DNA from: Chryseobacterium sp. JM1
GTDB taxonomy: Bacteria > Bacteroidota > Bacteroidia > Flavobacteriales > Weeksellaceae
Length of the DNA: 64,000 nt
NCBI RefSeq assembly: GCF_000737715.1
Contig: NZ_JPRN01000005.1
Coordinates: 248,001 to 312,000 of the forward strand
Reading direction: 5' to 3'
The first letter of the stretch is position 1, and each line of letters opens with the position of its first letter. Made by a program: the position numbers and the translations under genes. The notes below the pieces were generated by a model. That model did no database searches. It was not told the origin of the DNA and saw only the letters and a list, made by a program, of their open reading frames with translations. Shown here one piece after another: positions 34,687 through 43,137 of this stretch.

Positions 34687-35379
34687 ATGAACTCAGAAAA
34701 GTCTTTCCAAAGTTTAGAATCTAAAATCAACATATTTCCGACATTCATACTTCGGACACTTCTTTACGGCGTATTGCTTTTCGGTTGTGGTTTTCTCATC
34801 CTTCTTCCCGCTTACGGAATTTATAAAAGAGGTATTGAAGTGATGCTTATTCCCGCATTAATCTGTTTCCCTATAGGATTTGGCATTTTAATTCCTTCAG
34901 TAAAGCATTATATCATCAAAAGAAATCTTACAGCAAGTAAAATTATCATTAATGAAACCGGAATTCTTTATTGTAATTCAAAAAATGAAACTGTAAAAAA
35001 AATACGGTATGCCGATCTTGTTGCTTCCGGAAAAGAATTTGACATCTCATCACATAATACCAGAAATAGCGGAATCATACCGTTGCTCGAGGTTTTTACC
35101 CAATCTGAAAAAGATGCTTCAAATTCTTTATATGTTGAAATGACTCTTCCACTCCATGTCGTCAAAGACCGCTATACACTATACGCCCGTTTTCTTCAGG
35201 GAATCAGTATTTTCAGACCGGATCTGAAAATTGCTCCTCAGGTTTTTCATAGCTATTTCATTGATCCGGAAACATGGAAAATAGATCGGAAAAGTGAAGG
35301 TTTTATACTTCTGTTCGTTATATTAGCAGCTTTTTTAATCTGTGGACTTATACTTTGGCTGGTATTTTATTTTACTTAA
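34687..35379 (+). CDS. uncharacterised membrane protein
   Basis: 230 residues with two membrane segments near the N-terminus (about 25-45 and 50-72), a soluble middle domain of about 120 residues with PH-like strand pattern (KIIINETGILYCNSKNETVKKIRYADLV), and one C-terminal membrane segment (LLFVILAAFLICGLILWLVFYF). Domain-of-membrane-PH type proteins look like this, but I cannot name a family. Divergent from the CPBP gene and followed by prfC; it seems to be a single-gene unit. Confidence 0.7.
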   Translation: MNSEKSFQSLESKINIFPTFILRTLLYGVLLFGCGFLILLPAYGIYKRGIEVMLIPALICFPIGFGILIPSVKHYIIKRNLTASKIIINETGILYCNSKNETVKKIRYADLVASGKEFDISSHNTRNSGIIPLLEVFTQSEKDASNSLYVEMTLPLHVVKDRYTLYARFLQGISIFRPDLKIAPQVFHSYFIDPETWKIDRKSEGFILLFVILAAFLICGLILWLVFYFT

Positions 35380-35500
35380 AAAGAGAAGCCAGGCTTAGAC
35401 AGAAGCTAAATATTTAAACCCTGAACCCCTCAAAATCTCCTCCTCTCAAACCCTGAAATCCCTTATTCCATCTTCTCAACTATTTATTCGCCTAAATTAT

Positions 35501-35531
35501 TTGAAAACCTCGCAAAAAATCCCGATTTTTG
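35501..35531 (+). promoter_or_regulatory. promoter of prfC (TTG-N20-GATTTTTG)
   Basis: TTG at 35501-35503, 20 bases, then GATTTTTG at 35524-35531 (one mismatch to TAnnTTTG). The TTG is in frame with prfC and could be mistaken for its start, but it is the -33 element. A pyrimidine-rich stretch with AAACCCTGAA twice (35416-35425, 35448-35457) lies just upstream. Confidence 0.65.
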
Positions 35532-35548
35532 CAACTTCAAAATACACT

Positions 35549-37144
35549 ATGTCAGACTTAATCAAAGAAATACAAAAAAGAAAGACTTTCGGGATCATTT
35601 CCCACCCGGATGCCGGAAAAACAACCCTTACTGAAAAATTACTTCTTTTCGGAGGTGCTATTCAGGAAGCCGGTGCGGTAAAGTCCAACAAAATAAAAAA
35701 AGGAGCTACCTCCGACTTTATGGAAATCGAAAGACAGAGAGGGATCTCTGTAGCGACTTCCGTATTGGCATTTGAATATAAAGACCACAAAATAAACATC
35801 CTGGATACACCGGGTCACAAGGATTTTGCTGAAGATACCTACAGAACTTTAACTGCCGTAGATTCCGTAATCGTTGTTATTGACGTTGCGAAAGGGGTTG
35901 AGGAACAGACTGAAAAATTGGTGAAGGTCTGCAGAATGAGAAACATCCCGATGCTTGTTTTTATTAATAAGCTTGACCGTGAAGGTAAGGATGCCTTTGA
36001 TCTTTTGGATGAAGTAGAGCAGAAATTGGGATTAAGAGTTGTTCCGTTATCCATTCCGATTGGGATGGGAAGTGACTTCCAGGGAATTTATAATATTTGG
36101 GAAAACAACATCCAGTTATTCCTTGAAGAAAAGAAACAGAAAGTAGGTGAAACCATTAAGTTTGATGACATCAATGACCCTTCCATAGACGAAGTGATCG
36201 GAGAAAAAGCAGCTCAAAACTTAAGAGATGAGTTGGAGCTTGTACAATCTGTGTATCCTGAATTCAGCCGTGATGATTATATGGCGGGTGATCTTCAGCC
36301 TGTATTCTTTGGTTCTGCTTTGAATAATTTCGGGGTACGTGAGTTATTGGATGCCTTTATTGAAATCGCACCGATGCCTCAGCCTAAAGAAAGTGACACC
36401 CGTCTTGTAAAGCCTGAAGAAAGTACTTTCACAGGATTCGTTTTCAAGATCCACGCGAATATGGATCCGAAGCACAGAGACCGTCTGGCCTTTGTAAAAA
36501 TTGTTTCGGGAACATTTAAAAGAAATGAAAATTATTTATTGGTAAGAGAAGGCAAAAAAATGAAGTTCTCTTCTCCAAACGCATTCTTCGCTGACAAAAA
36601 AGAGGTTGTGGACGAAAGTTTCCCAGGAGATATTGTAGGTCTTCACGATACCGGAAGTTTCAGAATCGGTGATACGCTGACGGGAGGTGAGAAACTGAGC
36701 TTCAAAGGAGTTCCAAGCTTTTCTCCTGAGCATTTCCGCTATATCAACAACAATGATCCGCTTAAAGCTAAACAACTGGCAAAAGGTATTGATCAGCTGA
36801 TGGATGAAGGGGTTGCGCAGTTATTTACCCTGGAAATGAACAACAGAAAGATTATCGGAACGGTAGGTGCCCTTCAGTATGAGGTCATCCAGTACCGTCT
36901 GGAGCATGAATATGGTGCAAAATGTACCTACGAACCTCTTTCCATGCACAAAGCCTGTTGGGTGGAAGCTGATGAGAAATCTGAGGAGTTTAAAGAGTTT
37001 GCAAGACTGAAACAGCGTTTCCTTGCAAGAGATAAATATGATCAGCTGGTATTCCTGGCAGATTCTTCATTTACGATTCATATGACACAGGAGAAATTCC
37101 CTAATGTTAAACTGCACTTTATCAGTGAATTTAATAATGAGTAA
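35549..37144 (+). CDS. prfC: peptide chain release factor 3
   Basis: GTPase that removes RF1/RF2 from the ribosome after termination. G1 SHPDAGKTTLTEKLL (residues 18-32), switch I region with GATSDFMEIERQRGISVATSV, G3 DTPGHKDF, G4 INKLDRE, then domain II (GFVFKIHANMDPKHRDRLAFVKI) and RF3 C-terminal domain. 531 residues from the ATG at 35549 (MSDLIKEI), normal for RF3; the 16-residue upstream extension begins inside the promoter. Strong terminator behind it. A 55-base segment near its 3' end (36983-37037) has an 85% identical relic at 40271-40325. Confidence 0.96.
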   Translation: MSDLIKEIQKRKTFGIISHPDAGKTTLTEKLLLFGGAIQEAGAVKSNKIKKGATSDFMEIERQRGISVATSVLAFEYKDHKINILDTPGHKDFAEDTYRTLTAVDSVIVVIDVAKGVEEQTEKLVKVCRMRNIPMLVFINKLDREGKDAFDLLDEVEQKLGLRVVPLSIPIGMGSDFQGIYNIWENNIQLFLEEKKQKVGETIKFDDINDPSIDEVIGEKAAQNLRDELELVQSVYPEFSRDDYMAGDLQPVFFGSALNNFGVRELLDAFIEIAPMPQPKESDTRLVKPEESTFTGFVFKIHANMDPKHRDRLAFVKIVSGTFKRNENYLLVREGKKMKFSSPNAFFADKKEVVDESFPGDIVGLHDTGSFRIGDTLTGGEKLSFKGVPSFSPEHFRYINNNDPLKAKQLAKGIDQLMDEGVAQLFTLEMNNRKIIGTVGALQYEVIQYRLEHEYGAKCTYEPLSMHKACWVEADEKSEEFKEFARLKQRFLARDKYDQLVFLADSSFTIHMTQEKFPNVKLHFISEFNNE

Positions 37145-37165
37145 TACTAGACATCATAAAAAAAC

Positions 37166-37196
37166 AAAAAACCGTTCCTGTGAACGGTTTTTTTAT
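37166..37196. terminator. bidirectional terminator between prfC and metalloprotease C
   Basis: Perfect 12-pair stem (37166-37177 / 37182-37193), CTGT loop, A-run and T-run on either side. Confidence 0.95.
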
Positions 37197-37214
37197 TGAA
37201 TCTGTTGGAATGAT

Positions 37215-39536
37215 TTACTTAGGAACCATCATTAACTTCTTAACAATTTTTTCTCCATCTACCGTCACATGAATCATATAAGATTCGGTAGGTAAATGTT
37301 TTAAGTTGATCTGCTCCAGATCCTGGTCAAATATATATTTGGTCTTTTTAGGAACAACCAGTTTCCCATCCATTGAAAAAATTTCGTAAGAAATAACATA
37401 AGGACGTAATGGAGTCTGTCTTGGGAAATCTGCTTTGATATAAACATACCCATCGTTGGAAGGCACAGGATATATCATCAGCCCCTGATAAATTCTTGTA
37501 GGAATTATAGGATTCCCCGGATTTGGACCGGGATCTACTACTACTGCTGAATTAATTGTAAAATTTTGTGAATTTACATTTAAAAATACATTACCAACAG
37601 CTTTTACCATAATTCTGGCATTATTCGAAATTGTTCCCAGACCTGCCGGAACAGTATAATTATAAGTACCACTGTTAGGTGTACTTGCTACCAAAACCGT
37701 TGGGAAAGTAAGACCTCCGTCTTTTGACAACAGGATCGTTACATTAGGTGTGCTTACAGGCGCTGCTGTTGTATTGGCAACATCCCATGTAATGGCATAG
37801 GACTGACCTTGAGTCCAAACAACTCCTGCTGTGTTTTGTGAAGTAACCACGAAAGGACCTGCCGCATTGATAACGGTAAGTTTCACATCATCACGTCCTG
37901 TCTGTCCTCCGAGCGGATTATTATCTCTAACAAGAACTGAAAAATTAAGATCTCTTCCCGTGGAAGCAAGCTTCTCCCATGCTCTCACATCTGTAGGCGT
38001 TACAATGGCAGGGTTATAGCCGGAAACAATGGTTGACAGTCTAGGAAAGTATCTTGAAGGTGACGCTGTAGGCATTACAGACCTGAAAAGAGGCCCTACT
38101 GCATTGGTCGGTTGAGGCGGCTGAGTTGCAACCCCAAAATCCGTTTGTTCCCAGGTATAGGTAAGCGCATCATTATCTGCATCTGTAGCCGTTGCCGTTA
38201 ACATAAACGGTGTACCCTTTGGTATGCTTCTGTCTAAGCCGGCATTGGCAATGGGCTCTGTATTGGCAATAGGCGTTTTAACACCGCAGTTAGAGGTTGT
38301 TCCTGAAGTTAAGCGGGTATACATTTCTGCAATACTTACTGCATGAAAATAAGCGTCACTGTGCGCCTGTACATTGGGAGCACAAATACCTGCATATCCC
38401 ATAATAGAGCTGGCACTTCCCGGCTCTATGGATGTAGGCGTGTTTCTGTTACAACCATTGTTTTGCGTATGGTTGGCTCCAAACTGATGTCCCATTTCAT
38501 GGGCTACATAATCTATTACAAAAGGATCTCCTACCGGAACTGCAGAACCAGTAACTCCACCCGCCTTACTATTTCCACAAATGGAAGGAGTAGCTGCCAA
38601 ACCGTTATCATTTCCTGCGTTTGCCTGAAAGAACAGGTGCCCGATATCGTAGTTGGCAGCACCAATAACAGTATTGGTAACCGTGATGTTTTCATTTAAC
38701 ATCTGGCCGGCATCCAGAGCATTAAAAGTATCTGTACTGATAAAGAATAAAGAATCTGTATTCGGAATAAGCTGCAATCTTACGGAGATATCTTTTTCAA
38801 AAACTTCATTCAATCTTGTGACAGCCAGGTTAACAGCCGCAAGAACAGCCGCTTTTTTCTGAGCATCCGTTCCTGAACCTACACCGGCCTGTCCTGCAAT
38901 ATAACCTGTGTATTCTGTTGTGGTTGTAATAGCCAGTCTGTACTTTCTAAGTAATCCGTCTATAACTGTTTTCTGAACATTTAACGCTGATGCACTCAGT
39001 TTACTCTCTTCATTAAAAAGACATTCAAACTGATTGGGAGATGAAGCCTTTTTTCGGTCATAAAGTTTATAAACGCTATTATCCTTTGTATAGGAATCAA
39101 TATAATAAATTCCCTCGTTATTTCTGATCATCCCGTTAAATCCAAAATAAGGATCTATCGTAAACTTTAAAACTCCTGACTGGTCACCTTTTTTGAAGCC
39201 AGTATAAGAACGGATCTCGGAATATCTGTTCTGAAGGTCGGGATGCATTGTTGATGATTCGAAAACCTCATAGGTATCGAAACCTCCTTCAAGGTTTGGA
39301 AAATTCAACAGCACTCCTTTTTTAGACAGATGCAGGTCACTGTCCGGCAAATTTTTAAGTTGATTTTGAATCTCACTGACATTAAGTTTAAAAAAAGTGA
39401 AATCAGTAATCTTTACATTACTTTCACGAATTTCACTGTTAATTTTCGAGTCAGATTTTTTCCAATAATTTTTTTGAGCAAACCCCACTGCTGAAAACAT
39501 GAGTAAGGTTCCCAAAACCAGTAATTTTTTTCTCAT
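37215..39536 (-). CDS. secreted reprolysin-type zinc metalloprotease with T9SS type A-like sorting domain (paralog C)
   Basis: 773 residues. Signal peptide 1-20 (LLVLGTLLMFSAVGFAQ); propeptide to about 190; zinc site HEMGHQFGANH (H346, E347, H350, H356) followed by IMGYAG; Ig/FN3-like domains (about 430-650); sorting domain at the end (MIYPVPSNDGYVYIK to LMMVPK). Unlike paralogs A and B it has no P-domain, and its sorting domain is more divergent. It starts 23 bases after the stop of a PrcB-like lipoprotein gene, so the two are very probably co-transcribed, which is not the case for A and B. Secreted through T9SS; substrate unknown. Confidence 0.92.
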   Translation of the reverse strand: MRKKLLVLGTLLMFSAVGFAQKNYWKKSDSKINSEIRESNVKITDFTFFKLNVSEIQNQLKNLPDSDLHLSKKGVLLNFPNLEGGFDTYEVFESSTMHPDLQNRYSEIRSYTGFKKGDQSGVLKFTIDPYFGFNGMIRNNEGIYYIDSYTKDNSVYKLYDRKKASSPNQFECLFNEESKLSASALNVQKTVIDGLLRKYRLAITTTTEYTGYIAGQAGVGSGTDAQKKAAVLAAVNLAVTRLNEVFEKDISVRLQLIPNTDSLFFISTDTFNALDAGQMLNENITVTNTVIGAANYDIGHLFFQANAGNDNGLAATPSICGNSKAGGVTGSAVPVGDPFVIDYVAHEMGHQFGANHTQNNGCNRNTPTSIEPGSASSIMGYAGICAPNVQAHSDAYFHAVSIAEMYTRLTSGTTSNCGVKTPIANTEPIANAGLDRSIPKGTPFMLTATATDADNDALTYTWEQTDFGVATQPPQPTNAVGPLFRSVMPTASPSRYFPRLSTIVSGYNPAIVTPTDVRAWEKLASTGRDLNFSVLVRDNNPLGGQTGRDDVKLTVINAAGPFVVTSQNTAGVVWTQGQSYAITWDVANTTAAPVSTPNVTILLSKDGGLTFPTVLVASTPNSGTYNYTVPAGLGTISNNARIMVKAVGNVFLNVNSQNFTINSAVVVDPGPNPGNPIIPTRIYQGLMIYPVPSNDGYVYIKADFPRQTPLRPYVISYEIFSMDGKLVVPKKTKYIFDQDLEQINLKHLPTESYMIHVTVDGEKIVKKLMMVPK

Positions 39537-39559
39537 CTATTTATTTTTTAAAATTTAAA

Positions 39560-40054
39560 TTAAAAGGTAATTAGCTTAACACCTGAAGGAATTTTCCCTT
39601 CTATTTTAAGAATCAGTATGGGATTCTTTTCTTTGTTCAATAGATATTCTTCGTTATTGATTTCTTTGTAATAAACATTTAAAACAGATTTCACTTCTTC
39701 TATCTTCTCTATTTCAATATCTCCGTATGGCTGTGTTTTCAATTTGGGTTTCAACACAAGCAGAAACTCATTTTCCTCTAATGTAGGAATGGGTGCCGAC
39801 CGTGAAAATCTTTTATCTTCCATTAAACGGTATAATTTCATGGTTTCCTCAAAAGACTGTAAAATGGTATACGTTTTCAATGGTATATTCTTGTTCAGTC
39901 TCCGTACTTCTGAAAATTTGAGTTCATTATTAGTGCTATTCATTGCTGATTCTGTTTTAACACTATTTTTTGTAGCAGAAACATTTGTACAGCCTAACCC
40001 GCCCCCAAATCCAAACAAAAGCATCAGAAAGATCAGCAAAAATACTCTTTTCAT
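39560..40054 (-). CDS. small lipoprotein with PrcB-like domain, paired with metalloprotease C
   Basis: 164 residues from the ATG at 40054 (MKRVFLLIFLMLLFG). The frame is open to 40075, but the extra seven codons run into the -7 box. Lipobox GLGC, Cys about 22. The C-terminal half (EENEFLLVLKPKLKTQPYGDIEIEKIEEV..SVLNVYYKE..., PILILKIEG) resembles the small beta domain of protease-complex subunit PrcB, which in Treponema denticola supports the dentilisin protease. That resemblance is by eye and tentative. Placement directly upstream of a secreted protease, with a 23-base gap, supports a partner, chaperone or inhibitor role. Confidence 0.72.
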   Translation of the reverse strand: MKRVFLLIFLMLLFGFGGGLGCTNVSATKNSVKTESAMNSTNNELKFSEVRRLNKNIPLKTYTILQSFEETMKLYRLMEDKRFSRSAPIPTLEENEFLLVLKPKLKTQPYGDIEIEKIEEVKSVLNVYYKEINNEEYLLNKEKNPILILKIEGKIPSGVKLITF

Positions 40055-40072
40055 TATTAAAATATTAATACA

Positions 40073-40080
40073 CAAATGTA
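40073..40080 (-). promoter_or_regulatory. -7 promoter box of the PrcB-like/metalloprotease C operon
   Basis: Minus-strand TACATTTG, a perfect TAnnTTTG, 18 bases before the ATG at 40054. It overlaps the alternative start at 40075 and so argues against it. Confidence 0.55.
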
Positions 40081-40554
40081 AATATTCAGAATTAAAATTA
40101 TAAATATTTTTAAAAAAATTATCAAATAACTGTTAAATTAACCAAAAAACACAATAATGAGTTAATAAAATTATGCAATTATTTAAAAATAGCTGATAAA
40201 TTAAAAAGCAGTTGCCCAGCCGCGTGCTGTATAAAAATGCGCATATTGAATGGAGACCAATTAAAATTTTGAAAAGTTTAAAGAATTTGCAAGACCGAAT
40301 CTGCATTTCCTTGCAAAAGATAAATCTTCTCAACAGTCAAAAAGCATCCCATCCATGGAAATTTTCCAGTGATTTCTTTATTTCTGCCTGAAAACAGACA
40401 TGAGTTCACCAGCAAATCCTTTGTAAATCTTTTGTAAAATAAAAACAAAATATTGAAAACAAGTTAATTACAATTTTACCAGTACAATACTTTCCATTTA
40501 CAAAAGTTTGGTTCTATTCACCGCTAATTTTACTTCATCAAAAAAAATAATGTT
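40081..40554. other. intergenic region upstream of the DUF4349 gene
   Basis: About 470 AT-rich bases holding the prfC relic (40262-40325). The rest shows no intact gene. The promoter of the DUF4349 gene must lie at its right end; candidate boxes there have one mismatch and I do not assign one. Confidence 0.4.
40262..40325 (+). pseudogene. prfC: relic of the 3' part of prfC
   Basis: Aligns without gaps to 36974-37037 of the intact prfC (constant offset 3288). Over 40271-40325, 47 of 55 bases are identical by my count, and the translation EKFKEFARPNLHFLAKDK parallels EEFKEFARLKQRFLARDK of prfC. Upstream, around 40220-40262, an A....(W)RP(I) pattern may be a further decayed piece of the same domain, in a shifted frame. 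No start, no full domain: a remnant. It lies just beyond the metalloprotease C/lipoprotein pair, in the orientation of prfC. Confidence 0.82.
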
Positions 40555-41511
40555 ATGAAAAAGTTCATATTACTCGTGGCGATATCCAGCACTTTTATAA
40601 TGTGTAAAAAGGCAGAAGGTACCCAATCCAAGATAGAAGATACATTACACGCAGCAGACAGTACAGCTGCGGCAGTGAGCGAAACCGTTAATTCTATGAG
40701 CAATGTTGCGGATAAAGCTCTCGATTCTGCGAACGTCAGAATAAAAGATTTTGAAGATGCGAAAGGTGAGATTCAGCAGAAAATAGAACATACTTCGAAA
40801 ATAGTTGACTCTCTTTCCGATAAAATTACCTCCACCAAACTGGAATCGAAAATTGAGAAAAAAGATTCTGCGGAGAAAAAAACTGAAAAGATTGTTGTGA
40901 ATGTTCCATCTCCGAAAGTGATCAAAGAAACCAAAATCATCTACAAAGACCAGCCGAAAAACGACAGCTATGAGCTCAATGCGAAAAACAGAATGGTAAA
41001 AACCGGAGTGCTGTCCGTAAAGGCTGACAATGCTGATACCGTAAAAGAGCTGGTAAGGGAAGAAACTTTGAGAAATAACGGGTATGTAAAAAGTGAAGAG
41101 CTTGCCTATGTTACCGCAGAGCCTGTCAGAAGGGAATCTTCTTACATGGAGAACACACAAAGAGTATATTATATGGACATTAAAGTTCCGATCCGCAATT
41201 TTGATACCTTAATGAATGACCTGAGCACTATCGGTGATATTGAAACCAAAAACATACAGGTTGCCGGAAATAACTATGCAGACAATACCCTATGCACGAT
41301 AACAGTAACCCTGACAGATAAATCTGATATTGAAAAGGAACCTAAAACTTTCGGTGGGAAATCACTGGCCGCTATCTCATCCGGCTGGGGAGTGATCACA
41401 TCTGCCTTTCTTTTCATTCTTCCCCTGTGGCCTTTATTCGTTATCGGCGGAATAGGATACTATTTTTATAAGAAGAAAAACAAAAAAACGACAGACGACC
41501 ATCCTCAATAA
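40555..41511 (+). CDS. DUF4349 lipoprotein with C-terminal membrane anchor
   Basis: 318 residues. N-terminal signal ending in IMC (Cys17), so probably a lipoprotein; a long Ala/Ser/Lys-rich helical stretch (about 25-110, coiled-coil-like); the DUF4349 domain (about 145-262: KTGVLSVKADNADTVKELV, DIKVPIRNFDTLMNDL, NYADNTLCTITVTL); and a C-terminal membrane segment (VITSAFLFILPLWPLFVIGGIGYYFY) with a Lys-rich tail. DUF4349 proteins have no assigned biochemical function. Single gene with a clear terminator. Confidence 0.88.
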   Translation: MKKFILLVAISSTFIMCKKAEGTQSKIEDTLHAADSTAAAVSETVNSMSNVADKALDSANVRIKDFEDAKGEIQQKIEHTSKIVDSLSDKITSTKLESKIEKKDSAEKKTEKIVVNVPSPKVIKETKIIYKDQPKNDSYELNAKNRMVKTGVLSVKADNADTVKELVREETLRNNGYVKSEELAYVTAEPVRRESSYMENTQRVYYMDIKVPIRNFDTLMNDLSTIGDIETKNIQVAGNNYADNTLCTITVTLTDKSDIEKEPKTFGGKSLAAISSGWGVITSAFLFILPLWPLFVIGGIGYYFYKKKNKKTTDDHPQ

Positions 41512-41516
41512 AACAG

Positions 41517-41542
41517 AATCCATCGAAAGATGGATTTTTTTA
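41517..41542 (+). terminator. terminator of the DUF4349 gene
   Basis: Perfect 8-pair stem (41517-41524 / 41529-41536) with GAAA loop and a T-run directly after. Confidence 0.9.
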
Positions 41543-41622
41543 ATATTTTTTTAATGAATACAAAAATTTAAAACCATTACTTCTTCCTATATTTATATTT
41601 ATTAAGACAAGCATAATAACCG

Positions 41623-42654
41623 ATGGATAAGACGCTTCCCAATTTTAAATATGAACTGGAAAAAAAGGAGCCCAGATTAGGCCCCGGCGGGATTACGAGA
41701 GGTGTTTCCGTGAAGGAATTTGAAGCTTCACAAAATCTTGCAGGAGTGAGTATGCATCTTGATCCGGGAGCCATCCGCGAACTTCACTGGCATGCCAATG
41801 CTGCGGAATGGGGTTATGTGCTGGAAGGACAGATGAGGACAACGGTTATTGATCCGGAGGGCCATATTTCTGTTGATATTTTTAATCCGGGAGATGTTTG
41901 GTATTTCCCGAGAGGGTTTGGTCATGTTTTGCAGTGCATCAGCTGTACAAGCTGTCATTTCATTCTGATATTTGACAACGGCGATTTTTCCGAAGATCAT
42001 ACGTTCAGCATTACAGATTTTATTTCAAGTGTTCCTGTAGAAATTGCTGCTCAGAATCTTGGAATTACTGAAGAAGAGGTTAAAAAGCTATATCAAGGGG
42101 AAGCCTATTTTGCCCAATGTGAACTTCCTGATATCCGTTCGGGACTTTCAACGCCAAGAAGTGAAGTTTCATTGGTATCAACGCATCGCTACCCTCTTGT
42201 GGCACAACAGCCGATTACGGTTCCGGGCGGAGGTTTGCAAAGAGTGGTTACCCAGAAAGAGTTCCCTATTGCAAAGACAATTACAGGTAGTATTTTCGAG
42301 ATAGAACCGGGCGGCCTGAGAGAAATGCATTGGCATCCGAATGCAGATGAATGGCAGTATTATATTCAGGGGCGTGCAGAAATGGGTGTCTTCCTTGCTG
42401 AAGGACAGTTTGTAAAGGATGAGTTTGAAAAAGGCGATGTAGGCTACGTTCCAATGGGAGCCGGACATTATATCAAAAACATCGGATCTGAAAAACTGAT
42501 TGTTCTGTTAGGATTTAATAACGGCCTTTACGAAGCGATTGACCTGAGCAGCTGGATCAGTGGAAATCCGAAGGATATTTTAAAAGGTAATTTCGGTGTA
42601 GGTGATGATATTATTGATCAGTTTCCAAAATCAGGTCAGCTGATTATAAAATAA
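41623..42654 (+). CDS. bicupin, oxalate decarboxylase-like
   Basis: 343 residues with two complete cupin domains, each with a manganese site: H55, H57, E62, H101 (HWHANAAEW, GHVL) and H236, H238, E243, H282 (HWHPNADEW, GHYI). The layout is that of OxdC-type oxalate decarboxylases, which split oxalate into formate and CO2. The lid that carries the catalytic Glu in OxdC (SENST) is here SEDHT (123-127), so the Glu is kept but the lid is altered; oxidase-type lids lose the Glu. No signal peptide, so cytoplasmic. No oxalate transporter next to it. Substrate therefore probable, not certain. Confidence 0.88.
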   Translation: MDKTLPNFKYELEKKEPRLGPGGITRGVSVKEFEASQNLAGVSMHLDPGAIRELHWHANAAEWGYVLEGQMRTTVIDPEGHISVDIFNPGDVWYFPRGFGHVLQCISCTSCHFILIFDNGDFSEDHTFSITDFISSVPVEIAAQNLGITEEEVKKLYQGEAYFAQCELPDIRSGLSTPRSEVSLVSTHRYPLVAQQPITVPGGGLQRVVTQKEFPIAKTITGSIFEIEPGGLREMHWHPNADEWQYYIQGRAEMGVFLAEGQFVKDEFEKGDVGYVPMGAGHYIKNIGSEKLIVLLGFNNGLYEAIDLSSWISGNPKDILKGNFGVGDDIIDQFPKSGQLIIK

Positions 42655-42721
42655 AAGATTAAAATGAATAATATCGCTTGAAAGAGCGCTTATATATTAT
42701 TAAAGTAAGTGGTTTGTAAAT

Positions 42722-42747
42722 GAAAGGCTCCCAAATGGGAGCCTTTC
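42722..42747. terminator. bidirectional terminator between the bicupin and the small membrane protein gene
   Basis: Perfect 11-pair stem (42722-42732 / 42737-42747), 4-base loop. T-runs are weak on both sides, but the position between two stop codons is right. Confidence 0.75.
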
Positions 42748-42748
42748 G

Positions 42749-43114
42749 CTATTTCATATTCACTACTTTGTCTACAACAAACTTTGTGTTTCCTCTCCAG
42801 GGAAGTGCTCCATTGTATTCTTTGTAATGAAGATCAAAAGTTTTACCGCTGTTGGTTTCCAACTGCTTAAAAATTTCAGGATCATCTACAGAAAATTCAA
42901 ACTCGTAGCTTGTAATGGTTCCTGTTTTCCCTTTTCCAAAACCTTCCTGGATCAATTTTCCTTCATAGGTTTTGAAAACATAGCCTTTTTTCATGGCATA
43001 ATTCAGGTAGCCGGATTTTACGCCCTCTCCAAAAACGAAAAAGTATTTATACCATACAAAAACGCTTACCAGGATAAGGACTACGCCCAGACTGATCCAC
43101 AAAGTTTTTTTCAT
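42749..43114 (-). CDS. small membrane-anchored protein, uncharacterised
   Basis: 121 residues with one N-terminal membrane segment (WISLGVVLILVSVFVWYKYFFV) and a compact beta domain outside (GYLNYAMKKGYVFKTYEGKLIQEGF, EFEFSVDDPEIFKQLE, LPWRGNTKFVVDKVV). This type is common in Bacteroidetes; I know of no established function, and names linking it to sugar-phosphate dehydrogenases have no basis in the sequence, which has no nucleotide-binding fold. It lies 23 bases from the start-side of... the acyl-CoA dehydrogenase stop, on the same strand and upstream of it, so the two may be co-transcribed with this gene last or first depending on promoter use; in reading order the dehydrogenase comes first. 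Confidence 0.75.
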   Translation of the reverse strand: MKKTLWISLGVVLILVSVFVWYKYFFVFGEGVKSGYLNYAMKKGYVFKTYEGKLIQEGFGKGKTGTITSYEFEFSVDDPEIFKQLETNSGKTFDLHYKEYNGALPWRGNTKFVVDKVVNMK

Positions 43115-43137
43115 AATAAGTAGTGTGTTTTAAATAT

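Noticed and set aside
35501..35548. N-terminal extension of prfC from TTG at 35501
   Set aside because: The TTG is the -33 promoter element and the extension has no counterpart in RF3; ATG at 35549 fits.
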